From IMG/VR virus record IMGVR_UViG_3300032213_002526, positions 1 to 46,555 of that record: 46,555 nucleotides of DNA; one strand, 5' to 3'. Position numbers and translations under genes: made by a program. The notes beneath the pieces were generated by a model that worked only from the letters and a program-made list of their open reading frames with translations, did not search any database and was not told the origin of the DNA. Shown piece after piece: positions 17,304-25,344 of this stretch (position 1 is the stretch's first letter; the number at the start of each line of letters is the position of its first letter). Source of the DNA: a virus.

Positions 17304-17744
17304 ATGCTTTCCGCATTCATCGACGACGGCTACACCCGCAAGGCTTACTTCAAGCCGGTTGAGTTCTTGCGCCCCGAAGTCCGCTTCGCCTACCGCCCGG
17401 CGCTCGTTGCCGAACGTGACGAGATCCTCTATGGCCCCACGGGAAAAGCCGGGGCGACCGCTCAGGCGATGGCCGTCGCCAAGATGATCGTCTCGAAGGT
17501 GAAGTCGTGGGACATCATGGACCAGAAGGGTGCTCCGATCGCGATCACCGAGGGCAACGTGATCCGCCTCGATCCGTCGCTGTTCGACCGCATGCTCCAG
17601 GTGATTCTCGGGACCGGTGTTTCAGACCCGGACCCGACCGAGAGCAAGGATGACGCGGAGAAGCTCGCAAAGCAGGAATACGAACTCGCGATGCGGGGTA
17701 GTGCGGCGGTTGCGGCGGCGGAGGGCGAGGCCGCAAAAAACTGA
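17304..17744 (+). CDS. Tail assembly chaperone, short (zero-frame) form, 146 aa
   Basis: The ATG at 17304 is chosen; an upstream in-frame ATG at 17190 would overlap the tail tube gene. The protein (MLSAFIDDGYTRKAYFKPVEFLRPEVRFAYRP...) lies between tail tube and tape measure, the place of lambda gpG-type chaperones. Its last sense codons are GCA AAA AAC, then TGA, which forms a perfect A-AAA-AAC slippery heptamer in the correct phase for -1 slipping. The short form and a longer gpGT-like product should both be made and wrap the tape measure during tail assembly. Confidence 0.75.
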   Translation: MLSAFIDDGYTRKAYFKPVEFLRPEVRFAYRPALVAERDEILYGPTGKAGATAQAMAVAKMIVSKVKSWDIMDQKGAPIAITEGNVIRLDPSLFDRMLQVILGTGVSDPDPTESKDDAEKLAKQEYELAMRGSAAVAAAEGEAAKN

Positions 17745-17791
17745 TATCCGGCCTCGCTCTGTATGTCTTGCATCCAGAGGTAGCGGGCCGG
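17735..17791 (+). promoter_or_regulatory. Programmed -1 frameshift signal: slippery A-AAA-AAC plus stem-loop
   Basis: The heptamer 17735-17741 is in phase with the chaperone gene and is followed at once by its stop codon. After a 6-nt spacer, CCGGCC (17748-17753) can pair with GGCCGG (17786-17791). CGCT (17755-17758) pairs with AGCG (17782-17785), and CTG/ATG with CAT/CAG close the upper part. Heptamer, spacer length and stem match known -1 signals. Confidence 0.8.
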
Positions 17792-18148
17792 TCCTGTGAC
17801 GACTGCAAAAAACACATCTACAACGAAGAGACGGGGGCACGGGAAGAGTGGCCGAAGGGCAGCGGGAAGCCGATGCCGAGGCCGAAGGGGACGTTCCCAC
17901 CGTGCGGATACGGTCCGACGAAGTGCCCGAAGGGAAGCCCGGAAGCTGGGAAGGAATGGACCGCCGAGAACAGGCTGGCTTACCAGCACTATGTTGAGTG
18001 TCGGGCGGTTGGGCAGTTCCCGGATGATGCGGTTGTGAGGCGGAACGCGGGGATCATTCAGCGAATCATGGAGCAGATTGACCGAGGCCGGTTTAAGCGA
18101 ATTGAAGACCTGCTGTTGGCTTCGATAGGCGTGAATTCCAAGAGGTAG
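17741..18148 (+). CDS. Frameshift extension of tail assembly chaperone (gpGT-like), zinc-binding
   Basis: After the -1 slip, reading continues LISGLALYVLHPEVAGRSCDDCKKH without a stop to 18148, giving a fused product of about 281 residues. The extension has CDDC and later PPCGYGPTKCPKGSP, a likely zinc site. Proteins with this Cys pattern follow tail chaperones in many siphophages. Independent starts (TTG at 17768) are weak and lack a ribosome site, so expression by frameshift is favoured. It likely bridges the chaperone to the tail tube. Confidence 0.7.
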   Translation: MISGLALYVLHPEVAGRSCDDCKKHIYNEETGAREEWPKGSGKPMPRPKGTFPPCGYGPTKCPKGSPEAGKEWTAENRLAYQHYVECRAVGQFPDDAVVRRNAGIIQRIMEQIDRGRFKRIEDLLLASIGVNSKR

Positions 18149-18163
18149 AAAGGAGCGAACGCA

Positions 18164-20197
18164 ATGTCTGAAACGATCCGCGACGTTGTCGTTCGCATCC
18201 GCATTCAGCAGGAAAAATCGAAGATCGAAGTTCCGGGAGTGGAGCAGGCCCGGCAGCAGGTTGATCAACTAACAGAGGCTTCGGTTGAAGGCGCAAAGCA
18301 ACGAGTTACGGCGGAGAAAGAGGCTTCGACGGCGATCGAGCAAGCTCGGAAAGTCATCGAGGATTTCACTCAGTCTGTCACGCAAAGCACAGCAACGCGC
18401 CTGCAGTCTGAGAAGGAATCGCAAGCCGCCATCGAGACGTCAAAAAAGGCGATCCTCGACATGGCGCAAGCGGCAGTCGATGCGGCCAACCGGCGAGAGC
18501 GTGCGGAGGTTGATGCAACGGCCGCGATCGAGGCCGCCAAGAAGGAAATCAACGAACACACAGAAGCGGTGGTCAACGGAGCTAAGCAGCGAGAGGACGC
18601 GGAAAAGGACGCAGCGGCCGAGATCGAGAAAGCCCGCAAAGCTGAAGAACAACGCCTAAAGGATTTGGACAAAGCGCAGGCGGCGCACACGGCGGCAACG
18701 GAGCGAGGGCGCCAGGCCAAGCTCCAGATGGGCGAGGCTCTCAAGCTCACAGCGTCCGGGGCGTTGAATCTCGCCCGAGCGTATGCGCTGAACACGGCTG
18801 CGACCGAAGAGGACATGCAGGCCGCAATCCGCAACGTGGCGGCGATGGAGTCCTACATCCAGACTGCCACGGGCGTGATTGACGCGGCGACCGGGATTGC
18901 CAAGAGCTATCAGGCGATCAAGATTGCGGGCGAAGCGGCAATCGCCACAAATAAGGCACTGGCGGCCTCAAATGCTTTGGCGGCCGCCAGTGGAGCGGCG
19001 GGGGCTGGTCGCGGAATTGGCGGGGCCGTAGGAGGCGCGGCGGCTGGAGCTGCGGGCGGGGCAATTGCGTCAGCCGCAGGTGGCGGAGCGTTCCTCGCGG
19101 GCGTCAAGGCGTTCGGGGCCTCGCTAGCTGGGTTTGGTGCGATTGCTCTCAAATTCGTTGCCTTGCCTGCCCTGATTGCCGTTGCCTTCACGGAAGTCAT
19201 CGACCGGCTGATGGGCGGCGGCGGGATCGCCAGCATGTTCGCGGCCAAATCCGACGCGGCCGCATCCGAAGAGAAGACCGGAAAGATGCAACGCGACCGG
19301 GATGCCCGGCTTGCATTCGTTCAAGACCAGAACGAGCGGGTTGGCCAAGAATCCGCAGATGCTCGCCAGCTTCGTGCGGCTGGCCAGCAGACCGAATCCG
19401 CCTTGATTGACGCTCAGGGCAACGACCCGCGGGCACAGCTCGCCGCAATCGCTCAGGCTCAAGCACAGGCCCAGAGCGGATTGGCGACCGCACGGCAAGG
19501 GGTTGCAGCGGCCGGCTCACGGGCAGAAGAGAGGAAGGCATCGGGCCAACCCGCGATCCTGGGCCAGACCACGGCTGCGATGGAAGAGCAGGCAGCGGCG
19601 GCAGAACGTGTCAAAGACCTCGAAGCGAAGCGGCTTGGGGCGCTCAACCAAATCCGCGACAACCTGAACCAGCAGAAGGACGCTGCGAAGAGCGCCCTCG
19701 AAACGGCTCGGCAGCAACTGAAAACCGAAGAGGACCGCAATAAGACGGCGGCTCAGCGGTTCGCCCAGATGGGGGCCCTCGAAAAAGCTCAGTTGAAGCA
19801 GATCGACAAGAAGATTGCGGGCGGTGAGCAGCTTACCGAAGAAGAAGTCGGGTTCCTCGAAAAGCAGGGTTTCGCGCAGGGAAAAACCGAAGAGTTCCGC
19901 CAACAGCAAGCAGAGCGAGAGGGTTTCGGAAATCTCTCAGATGCAACGACGGGCCGAGACCGGAAGAAGGAAACCGAACTCCGAAACCAGATCGAGCAGA
20001 ATCAGCAGCAGCTTGCGACCCTCGAAAGCGAAATCGGGGACGTGACGGTGCAAATCGGCGAGCAGCAGCAGGCGCTTGTGAAGGCGATCAAGGAACTTGG
20101 GGATGCGATGGTTGCGAGCGTGAAGGCCGCACAGGCTCAGACGCAGCAGACGCGGGACCAGATGCGGACTTCGCAGCAGGCTTCGCGATCATACTGA
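18164..20197 (+). CDS. Tape measure protein, 677 aa
   Basis: An AGGAG site lies 8 nt upstream. The protein is long and helical. Residues 39-166 form four 32-residue coiled-coil repeats. Residues about 250-350 are a Gly/Ala-rich hydrophobic segment with likely membrane helices. The rest is Gln/Ala/Glu-rich coiled coil. This composition is typical of tape measures, which set tail length and enter the host membrane at ejection. At about 1.5 angstrom per residue, the tail would be near 100 nm. It follows the frameshifted chaperone, as expected. Confidence 0.88.
   Translation: MSETIRDVVVRIRIQQEKSKIEVPGVEQARQQVDQLTEASVEGAKQRVTAEKEASTAIEQARKVIEDFTQSVTQSTATRLQSEKESQAAIETSKKAILDMAQAAVDAANRRERAEVDATAAIEAAKKEINEHTEAVVNGAKQREDAEKDAAAEIEKARKAEEQRLKDLDKAQAAHTAATERGRQAKLQMGEALKLTASGALNLARAYALNTAATEEDMQAAIRNVAAMESYIQTATGVIDAATGIAKSYQAIKIAGEAAIATNKALAASNALAAASGAAGAGRGIGGAVGGAAAGAAGGAIASAAGGGAFLAGVKAFGASLAGFGAIALKFVALPALIAVAFTEVIDRLMGGGGIASMFAAKSDAAASEEKTGKMQRDRDARLAFVQDQNERVGQESADARQLRAAGQQTESALIDAQGNDPRAQLAAIAQAQAQAQSGLATARQGVAAAGSRAEERKASGQPAILGQTTAAMEEQAAAAERVKDLEAKRLGALNQIRDNLNQQKDAAKSALETARQQLKTEEDRNKTAAQRFAQMGALEKAQLKQIDKKIAGGEQLTEEEVGFLEKQGFAQGKTEEFRQQQAEREGFGNLSDATTGRDRKKETELRNQIEQNQQQLATLESEIGDVTVQIGEQQQALVKAIKELGDAMVASVKAAQAQTQQTRDQMRTSQQASRSY
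18278..18661 (+). repeat. Four 32-residue coding repeats in the tape measure
   Basis: Four adjacent 96-bp units encode the pattern A-x-V-x-x-A-x-x-R-x-x-A-E-x-x-A-x-x-A-I (start of each unit), then E-x-A-K-K and more. Period and phase are exact over 128 residues (39-166). Gain or loss of a unit would change tail length by about 5 nm. Confidence 0.8.
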
Positions 20198-20206
20198 TCA
20201 AGAGCA

Positions 20207-20815
20207 TCAGGGAGCCAGAAGGAAGGATTGAATCAGGTAGTAGACGGTCAAGATAAGCAGGCCGCCAGTGATCAACGGGACAACGAGCTGCATCATCAAG
20301 ACGTTCTCGCGAGTCTCTGGAGCCGTGAACGTCCCGTTGCATTTCGGACACAAGATCGCCTGTCCCAAGTACCTCACAGAATCGGAAACACGGACACCGC
20401 AGTACGGGCAATCTACGGGGCCGATCCCGTCGGTCTTACCAGGTGTGCCCTGATCGTGTTGATTCCCACCCAAGTCATTCATCGTTGCTCCAATCCTCGC
20501 CTGAGTTCCTGACGAATCAACCACAATTTTCGCGGGCCTAGCCACAAGGGAACCAATCGCCTCAACCTCTCGACACTGTTCCCGACACAACCCGATCCAT
20601 TTTCGGTGCGAACGATACCACCGCTCAATCAAATCGTGGAATGCCTCTATCGTCTGAGGCGTAACTTCCTCTGGGTGAATGCGAGAAAACGCAAGATAGA
20701 TCGATCGGGCGTGGTGTTCTGCATCGCGCAAAGAAAACTCCGCTTGATCAAGAAACGGCAACAAGGCCGGATCGATCAGCGGAGCGGGATCAGAAGGTTG
20801 GGAGTCGTCGATCAT
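20207..20815 (-). CDS. Zinc-ribbon single-pass membrane protein, reversed cargo gene (moron)
   Basis: The protein has 202 residues from the ATG at 20815; an in-frame ATG at 20914 would add 33 residues. The N-terminal 100 residues are helical with a Cys pair (LCREQCREVE). Then comes a zinc ribbon, CPYCGVRV...AILCPKCNGTF, and a C-terminal transmembrane helix (LVVPLITGGLLILTVYYLI). The gene is on the minus strand in the middle of the plus-strand tail block, so it needs its own promoter and may be expressed in the prophage. Zinc ribbon plus membrane anchor is a common planctomycete architecture. Superinfection exclusion is a guess. Confidence 0.7.
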   Translation of the reverse strand: MIDDSQPSDPAPLIDPALLPFLDQAEFSLRDAEHHARSIYLAFSRIHPEEVTPQTIEAFHDLIERWYRSHRKWIGLCREQCREVEAIGSLVARPAKIVVDSSGTQARIGATMNDLGGNQHDQGTPGKTDGIGPVDCPYCGVRVSDSVRYLGQAILCPKCNGTFTAPETRENVLMMQLVVPLITGGLLILTVYYLIQSFLLAP

Positions 20816-20936
20816 GAGTGCAACGGCAGAGAAGAGGCCGTCATGACCGAGGGAAGGACAACGAAAAAACGCGAACAGAACCACACGCGAAATAGAATCA
20901 CGAAGTTGACGCATCGTCTCCGATGGATCGCCTCAA

Positions 20937-21644
20937 ATGCAAGTCCGGTACGGCGGATACACGCACCCCGACAACGAATGCTCCCTCGTCATTTCACGAC
21001 AGGGCATCTTCGAGCGGGGGATCTGCACCAAGATCAAAGAGACTTGGACGATCGACGGCATCATCAACATCGTGGACGGGCAGACGGTTGCCGATATCAC
21101 GGCTCGAATCACGGAGATCGAAAACGCCTACCTCGTCAACGGGTTAGACGTGTCTTTGGTCGGGACGGCTCACTACCTGCAGTCGTCGCGGTGCCTCGGG
21201 GGAACACGAGTCGTCAACCCGCCACAGTTTCCGAAGGGCGACGGGACCGAGTACGCGACCGTGCGAACTTTCTCGGTGACGATCGAGGGGGACATTCTTC
21301 TCCCCGCTGGACTGACTGGTTTGACGGAGTGGAAAGAGACGCTGGAATTCTCGGGGGGCGGGCCTCGCTGGGTGATCATCGAGACGCGGCGCGGACAGGG
21401 CGAGCGGCAACAGGTCAGCGAACAGGTGCCGTATCGCGTTCGCCAATCCGGGAGCGCGATCGGGATCACATCCTGGCCAATCGTTCCGGCTCCGTTGTTC
21501 CCTGCTGCCGAACACGTGGAGCGGCGGGTGCTCGTGCGAATGACGCCGGAGCGAGTGGGCAACGATTTCACCGCGTGGCCGGTCAGTTGGAACTATGAAT
21601 TCGAGTCTGTTTCGGCGCTGTCTGGCGTTCCGACGATCCTGTAG
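20937..21644 (+). CDS. Minor tail protein, 235 aa
   Basis: This is the first plus-strand gene after the tape measure, which is the usual place of a distal-tail type protein. It contains KIKETWTIDGIINIVDG, EIENAYLVNGLDVSLVG and VRTFSVTIEGDILLP, with a beta-rich style. No enzymatic motif is seen. It probably builds the distal tail ring or tip. Confidence 0.6.
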   Translation: MQVRYGGYTHPDNECSLVISRQGIFERGICTKIKETWTIDGIINIVDGQTVADITARITEIENAYLVNGLDVSLVGTAHYLQSSRCLGGTRVVNPPQFPKGDGTEYATVRTFSVTIEGDILLPAGLTGLTEWKETLEFSGGGPRWVIIETRRGQGERQQVSEQVPYRVRQSGSAIGITSWPIVPAPLFPAAEHVERRVLVRMTPERVGNDFTAWPVSWNYEFESVSALSGVPTIL

Positions 21645-21658
21645 AGCGAGGTGATTTG

Positions 21659-22966
21659 ATGGCAACGATTCGTTGGAAGGGTGACGCGGCGGCCGTTGCG
21701 CAAGTGACCGGCTGGACGTTCGGCGGGACATGGGAAGCAACGGACGTTGTCATTCTCACGATCGGCTCGAAGTCGGTCTCGGTCGTTGCCGGTTCAACGA
21801 CGTTGACGACGGTGGTTGATAACGTGGTGACCGCGTGGAACGCGCTCAGCTCTACCACGTACCCGGAGTTCGCGGAACTGACAGCCTCGCGTTCCGGCAA
21901 CGATCTGCGGCTCACCGCAGACACCGCGGGCAAGCCGTTCACGGTCACGATCACGACCACCGAGACGGGCGGCGGCGCGGCAGACTCGCAGACAATCGGA
22001 TCGGCAACGACGGTCACCGCGAACAGCGGACCGAATGACGCCAGCATTGTCACCAACTGGGCGGGCGGGGCGTTGCCTGTGGACGGGGACACGATCGTGT
22101 TCGACCAGGGCAGTTCTGACCTGCTCTACGGTCTCGACCTGAACACGATCACCCCGGCCGCGATTATCATCGACGCAGGTTTCACCGGGAAAATCGGCCT
22201 GCCGCCGGTGAACGCCGACGCAGGCGCGACGCGGACCTACTACGAATACCGCGATCAGTACCTGCGAATCGGCAACGCGGCGGACTCGCAAGCCATCACG
22301 ATCACCTGCCGGGGTGGCGGAAGTCGGCTCAAGATCAACACGGGGGACGCTCAGACGACGCTGCTGGTCCAGAACACGAACAACCCGGCAGAAACATCGG
22401 TCCCGACGCTGCTGTTCAAGGGGACGCATGCCAGCAACGCCTTGACGGTCTCTCGCGGATCTGTCGGCGTTGCATTCTACCAGGGGGAAACGGCAACGCT
22501 CGCGACCGTCAATGTCGGGTACACGACCAACCCGGCTGGTGATTCCACTGTCAAACTGGGCGCCGGGGTGACGTTGTCGAATGCGGTAATCGCCCAGAGC
22601 GGCGGGTCGCTCGATCTGAATTCGGCAACGTCGGGAACGGCAACGATCACGCAAACCGATGGTGTGCTGAACCTGCTTGCCGGCGGGCACGTTGGGCTCA
22701 CGGTTCGCGGTGGAGTCTGCAACTACAACAGCACGGGGACGCTCGGGGGGAATCCAGTCGTTGCCGGGTCTGGTCACATCACGTTCGCGGGCGACCTGCG
22801 GGCGAAGGCGGTCACCAACGCGATTGAGGTGTTCGGTCCGCAGGCGAAGGTGAGCGATCCGAATAAGGTGGTCGCGACGTTGGTTTTGGATCTGAACGAG
22901 ACGACCAACAACGCCAACATTCTGATCGGGCAGAACATCCGGTTGACCCGCGGAGCGGTGGCGTAA
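21659..22966 (+). CDS. Tail-associated beta-helix-like protein, 435 aa
   Basis: The ATG at 21659 opens with one of the GGCAACG copies (Met-Ala-Thr). The N-terminal 120 residues form a Thr/Val-rich beta domain. The remainder has short repeated strand-turn units (LTVSRGSVGVAFYQGETA, LSNAVIAQSGGSLDL, ATITQTDGVLNLLAGG), the look of a right-handed beta-helix. It sits between tail genes and is probably a tail tip or fibre component. Polysaccharide-degrading activity is possible, but no catalytic residues can be assigned. Confidence 0.55.
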   Translation: MATIRWKGDAAAVAQVTGWTFGGTWEATDVVILTIGSKSVSVVAGSTTLTTVVDNVVTAWNALSSTTYPEFAELTASRSGNDLRLTADTAGKPFTVTITTTETGGGAADSQTIGSATTVTANSGPNDASIVTNWAGGALPVDGDTIVFDQGSSDLLYGLDLNTITPAAIIIDAGFTGKIGLPPVNADAGATRTYYEYRDQYLRIGNAADSQAITITCRGGGSRLKINTGDAQTTLLVQNTNNPAETSVPTLLFKGTHASNALTVSRGSVGVAFYQGETATLATVNVGYTTNPAGDSTVKLGAGVTLSNAVIAQSGGSLDLNSATSGTATITQTDGVLNLLAGGHVGLTVRGGVCNYNSTGTLGGNPVVAGSGHITFAGDLRAKAVTNAIEVFGPQAKVSDPNKVVATLVLDLNETTNNANILIGQNIRLTRGAVA

Positions 22967-22980
22967 GCTGCTGTTGAGTC

Positions 22981-24645
22981 ATGCCCGATCCGCAAGGCTT
23001 CATCGACTATCCCAACATCGCCAAGCCGATCGGCGGAAGCTACACGCTTTCGCACGGGATCAATCCCGGGTCGATCGTCATTTCGTTCGCTCCGCAGCAG
23101 CAGAAGATTCCCGAGTACGGCGACGTGACGATTCGGTACGCATCGACCCAGATGACGTTCCCCGATTGCAAGCTCGTTGCCCCTCTGTCGCAACTGAACG
23201 ACGCGGGCCAGATCATTTCGGTCACGATCTTGGATCGTCGCTGGCAGTGGCGGTTTGGTCACATCAGCGGGAAATACAACATCCGCAAGCAGGATGGCGA
23301 CGTTGACACGGCAACAGAGAAGACGCCGCAGGAACTGGCGGAGCTGCTGTTCCAGGCGATGGGTGAGCCAACCGGGGACGCGACCGCGTTGCCCAATGAT
23401 TCGCGGCCCGAGGTCGATTGGGACTTCGACAACCCGGCGCAGGAACTCGCCGAACTGTGCGAGAATCTCGGCTGCCGGATCGTCTTGAACACGAACAATA
23501 AGGTTCACATCCGGCGCCGCGGAGTGGGGCAACCGCTCCCAGACAACGGCAAGCAAATCTCGGTCGATTACGGGATCGATGCCGGGGTTCGCCCCTCGCA
23601 GTTGATGCTGGTTGGGGGGCCGGTGAAGTATCAAACCCGGTTCTCGCTGGAAGCTGTGGGACTAACGGCGGACGGGCAGTATCTGCCTCTGGACGAATTG
23701 CCGTACAAGCCTGCAGGCGGCTGGGAAGTAGACTTCCCGCCGCTGTTCGGGGCCGTGCTGGAGCAGCATGGGAAAGAGGCTCACCAGCTCGCTCAGCGCT
23801 CGGTGTACCGCGCCTACCGCATCAAGGGGACGGCACCTGGCGGCGGGTTCGTGTTCCGTCACGGACCGATCACCAACGCCAGCTTTGAGGACGTTGTTCC
23901 GATTGAAGACGTGCTCGTTGAGACCAGCACGGGACCGAACAACGTCCCCGTTCCGAAGCCCGCGAAAGTCGTGGGCGAATTCTGGAAAGACGAGTCGTTG
24001 CAGCTGGACGAGAACACGGGCGGCGAGACAGACCCGAATCAGTACAACAAGTCGTTTTCTGTCCGTGGCGAAGAGGGGCTGGTTGAGTTCAGCGACCCGG
24101 TGATCCGCATCGACAACGACAAGATTTATCCCGCCCGGCTGTTCGTCGAGTGTGCCCATTCGTTGCGGTTTTCGGATGATCGACGCATCTACCGATACAC
24201 GCGAGATCGGCGGTTGCCGGGCCTGCAGTTCACCACAGCGCCCATGATCATCAATGTGGACGAGGCAACGCTCACGATCGTCCAGAAGTACAACGCTCAG
24301 AATCAGCCTACGAACGTCGTGACGAACGAGCAGCAGATCGGCAGCGAGGCCGATCAGATCTTGGCGGAGCGAGTTGCCGAGTTTCAGCAGCCGGAATCCG
24401 TCGAACTCGAATACGCGGGATTGATCGACATTTCGCCAGACGGGGCGATCCAGCAGGTCGGCTGGAAGTTCGGCGAGTCGGGGGCGTTCACCAATGCGAG
24501 CATCAATTCGGAGTGGGACGTTGAGACGCCGGGCTACGAAGAACGACGGCGGCGGGATCGCGAGACGCGGGGCAAGATGAACGCCCGTCGGATGATCGCC
24601 GCGGGCAAGCGGCAGTCGCGTGAAATCGTCCGGCGGGGGCGGTGA
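22981..24645 (+). CDS. Probable baseplate hub / tail tip protein, 554 aa
   Basis: Its length, place and sequence fit a gp27-like hub. It opens with a beta-barrel-like region (SGHINPGSIVISFAP-type text) and VTILDRRWQWRFGHISGKYN. A helical EKTPQELAELLFQAMG and a second PAQELAELCENLGCRIV follow, with KVHIRRRGVGQPLP. This arrangement is seen in tail hub proteins that bind the tape measure tip. The C-terminus is basic (RRRRDRETRGKMNARR). The assignment to gp27-like proteins is by pattern, not by search. Confidence 0.55.
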   Translation: MPDPQGFIDYPNIAKPIGGSYTLSHGINPGSIVISFAPQQQKIPEYGDVTIRYASTQMTFPDCKLVAPLSQLNDAGQIISVTILDRRWQWRFGHISGKYNIRKQDGDVDTATEKTPQELAELLFQAMGEPTGDATALPNDSRPEVDWDFDNPAQELAELCENLGCRIVLNTNNKVHIRRRGVGQPLPDNGKQISVDYGIDAGVRPSQLMLVGGPVKYQTRFSLEAVGLTADGQYLPLDELPYKPAGGWEVDFPPLFGAVLEQHGKEAHQLAQRSVYRAYRIKGTAPGGGFVFRHGPITNASFEDVVPIEDVLVETSTGPNNVPVPKPAKVVGEFWKDESLQLDENTGGETDPNQYNKSFSVRGEEGLVEFSDPVIRIDNDKIYPARLFVECAHSLRFSDDRRIYRYTRDRRLPGLQFTTAPMIINVDEATLTIVQKYNAQNQPTNVVTNEQQIGSEADQILAERVAEFQQPESVELEYAGLIDISPDGAIQQVGWKFGESGAFTNASINSEWDVETPGYEERRRRDRETRGKMNARRMIAAGKRQSREIVRRGR

Positions 24646-24648
24646 TCT

Positions 24649-25335
24649 ATGGGCATCACAGACCCGAAAGCGGCAGTCGGCGGCGGCCGCTGGATGCCGT
24701 TCAAGAACATTGGCCCCGAGACCGTCCCGCCGTATGGCGTCATCCGGTTCGATGGGACCGAACTCATCAACGGGGCGATCGTCTGGAGGGCAATCAGGCC
24801 TGACGTTGAAGCGACGGTGGGCAATGTCGCGTTCAATGGGCCAACGTCAGTTGAGGTAAGAGCGTTCGGGGCCTGCACCTATGACGCTCCCTGCCGCGCG
24901 CTGTACAGCGATGGCAGTGATGACGACTTGGCGGTCAATGATGACGTTGGGCCTGAGGAGAATCAGTACCACCTGAAAAAAGGCAACTCAGGATTCAAGG
25001 TGCTTGGCGGGATCGACACAGAGGCGGGCTACTGTCTGATCGGAAAGGAAGGCGGCGGGGGCGGCGAGGGCGTTGCCTTCGAGATTGACTCGGTCGAAGA
25101 GTACGGAGAAATCAAGACGGCAACGTGTTCGATCCTGGCACGCGACAACCCGAAAACGACATCAGAGGGTGAGGACGAGAACGGGAAGATCACAGTACAC
25201 GATTTGACAGGCTGTTTCTTCGACGAGACTGCGGAAGAGCTGGTCGGCCGAAAGGGGTTCGCGCGGTACATGAAGGTTGAAGGCGAGACAGATCCGAAGT
25301 GGGTTGTTCACTCCCTCTGTTGTCCGCCGGAGTGA
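24649..25335 (+). CDS. Tail tip protein of unknown family, 228 aa
   Basis: A beta-rich protein with scattered cysteines (ACTYDAPCRALY, GYCLIG, LTGCFF, HSLCCPPE). It starts three bases after the hub gene stop and is followed by the Cys-rich protein gene. It is acidic in the middle. No motif is recognised. Co-location suggests a tail-tip complex with its neighbours. Confidence 0.55.
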   Translation: MGITDPKAAVGGGRWMPFKNIGPETVPPYGVIRFDGTELINGAIVWRAIRPDVEATVGNVAFNGPTSVEVRAFGACTYDAPCRALYSDGSDDDLAVNDDVGPEENQYHLKKGNSGFKVLGGIDTEAGYCLIGKEGGGGGEGVAFEIDSVEEYGEIKTATCSILARDNPKTTSEGEDENGKITVHDLTGCFFDETAEELVGRKGFARYMKVEGETDPKWVVHSLCCPPE

Positions 25336-25344
25336 GGTTCAAAG

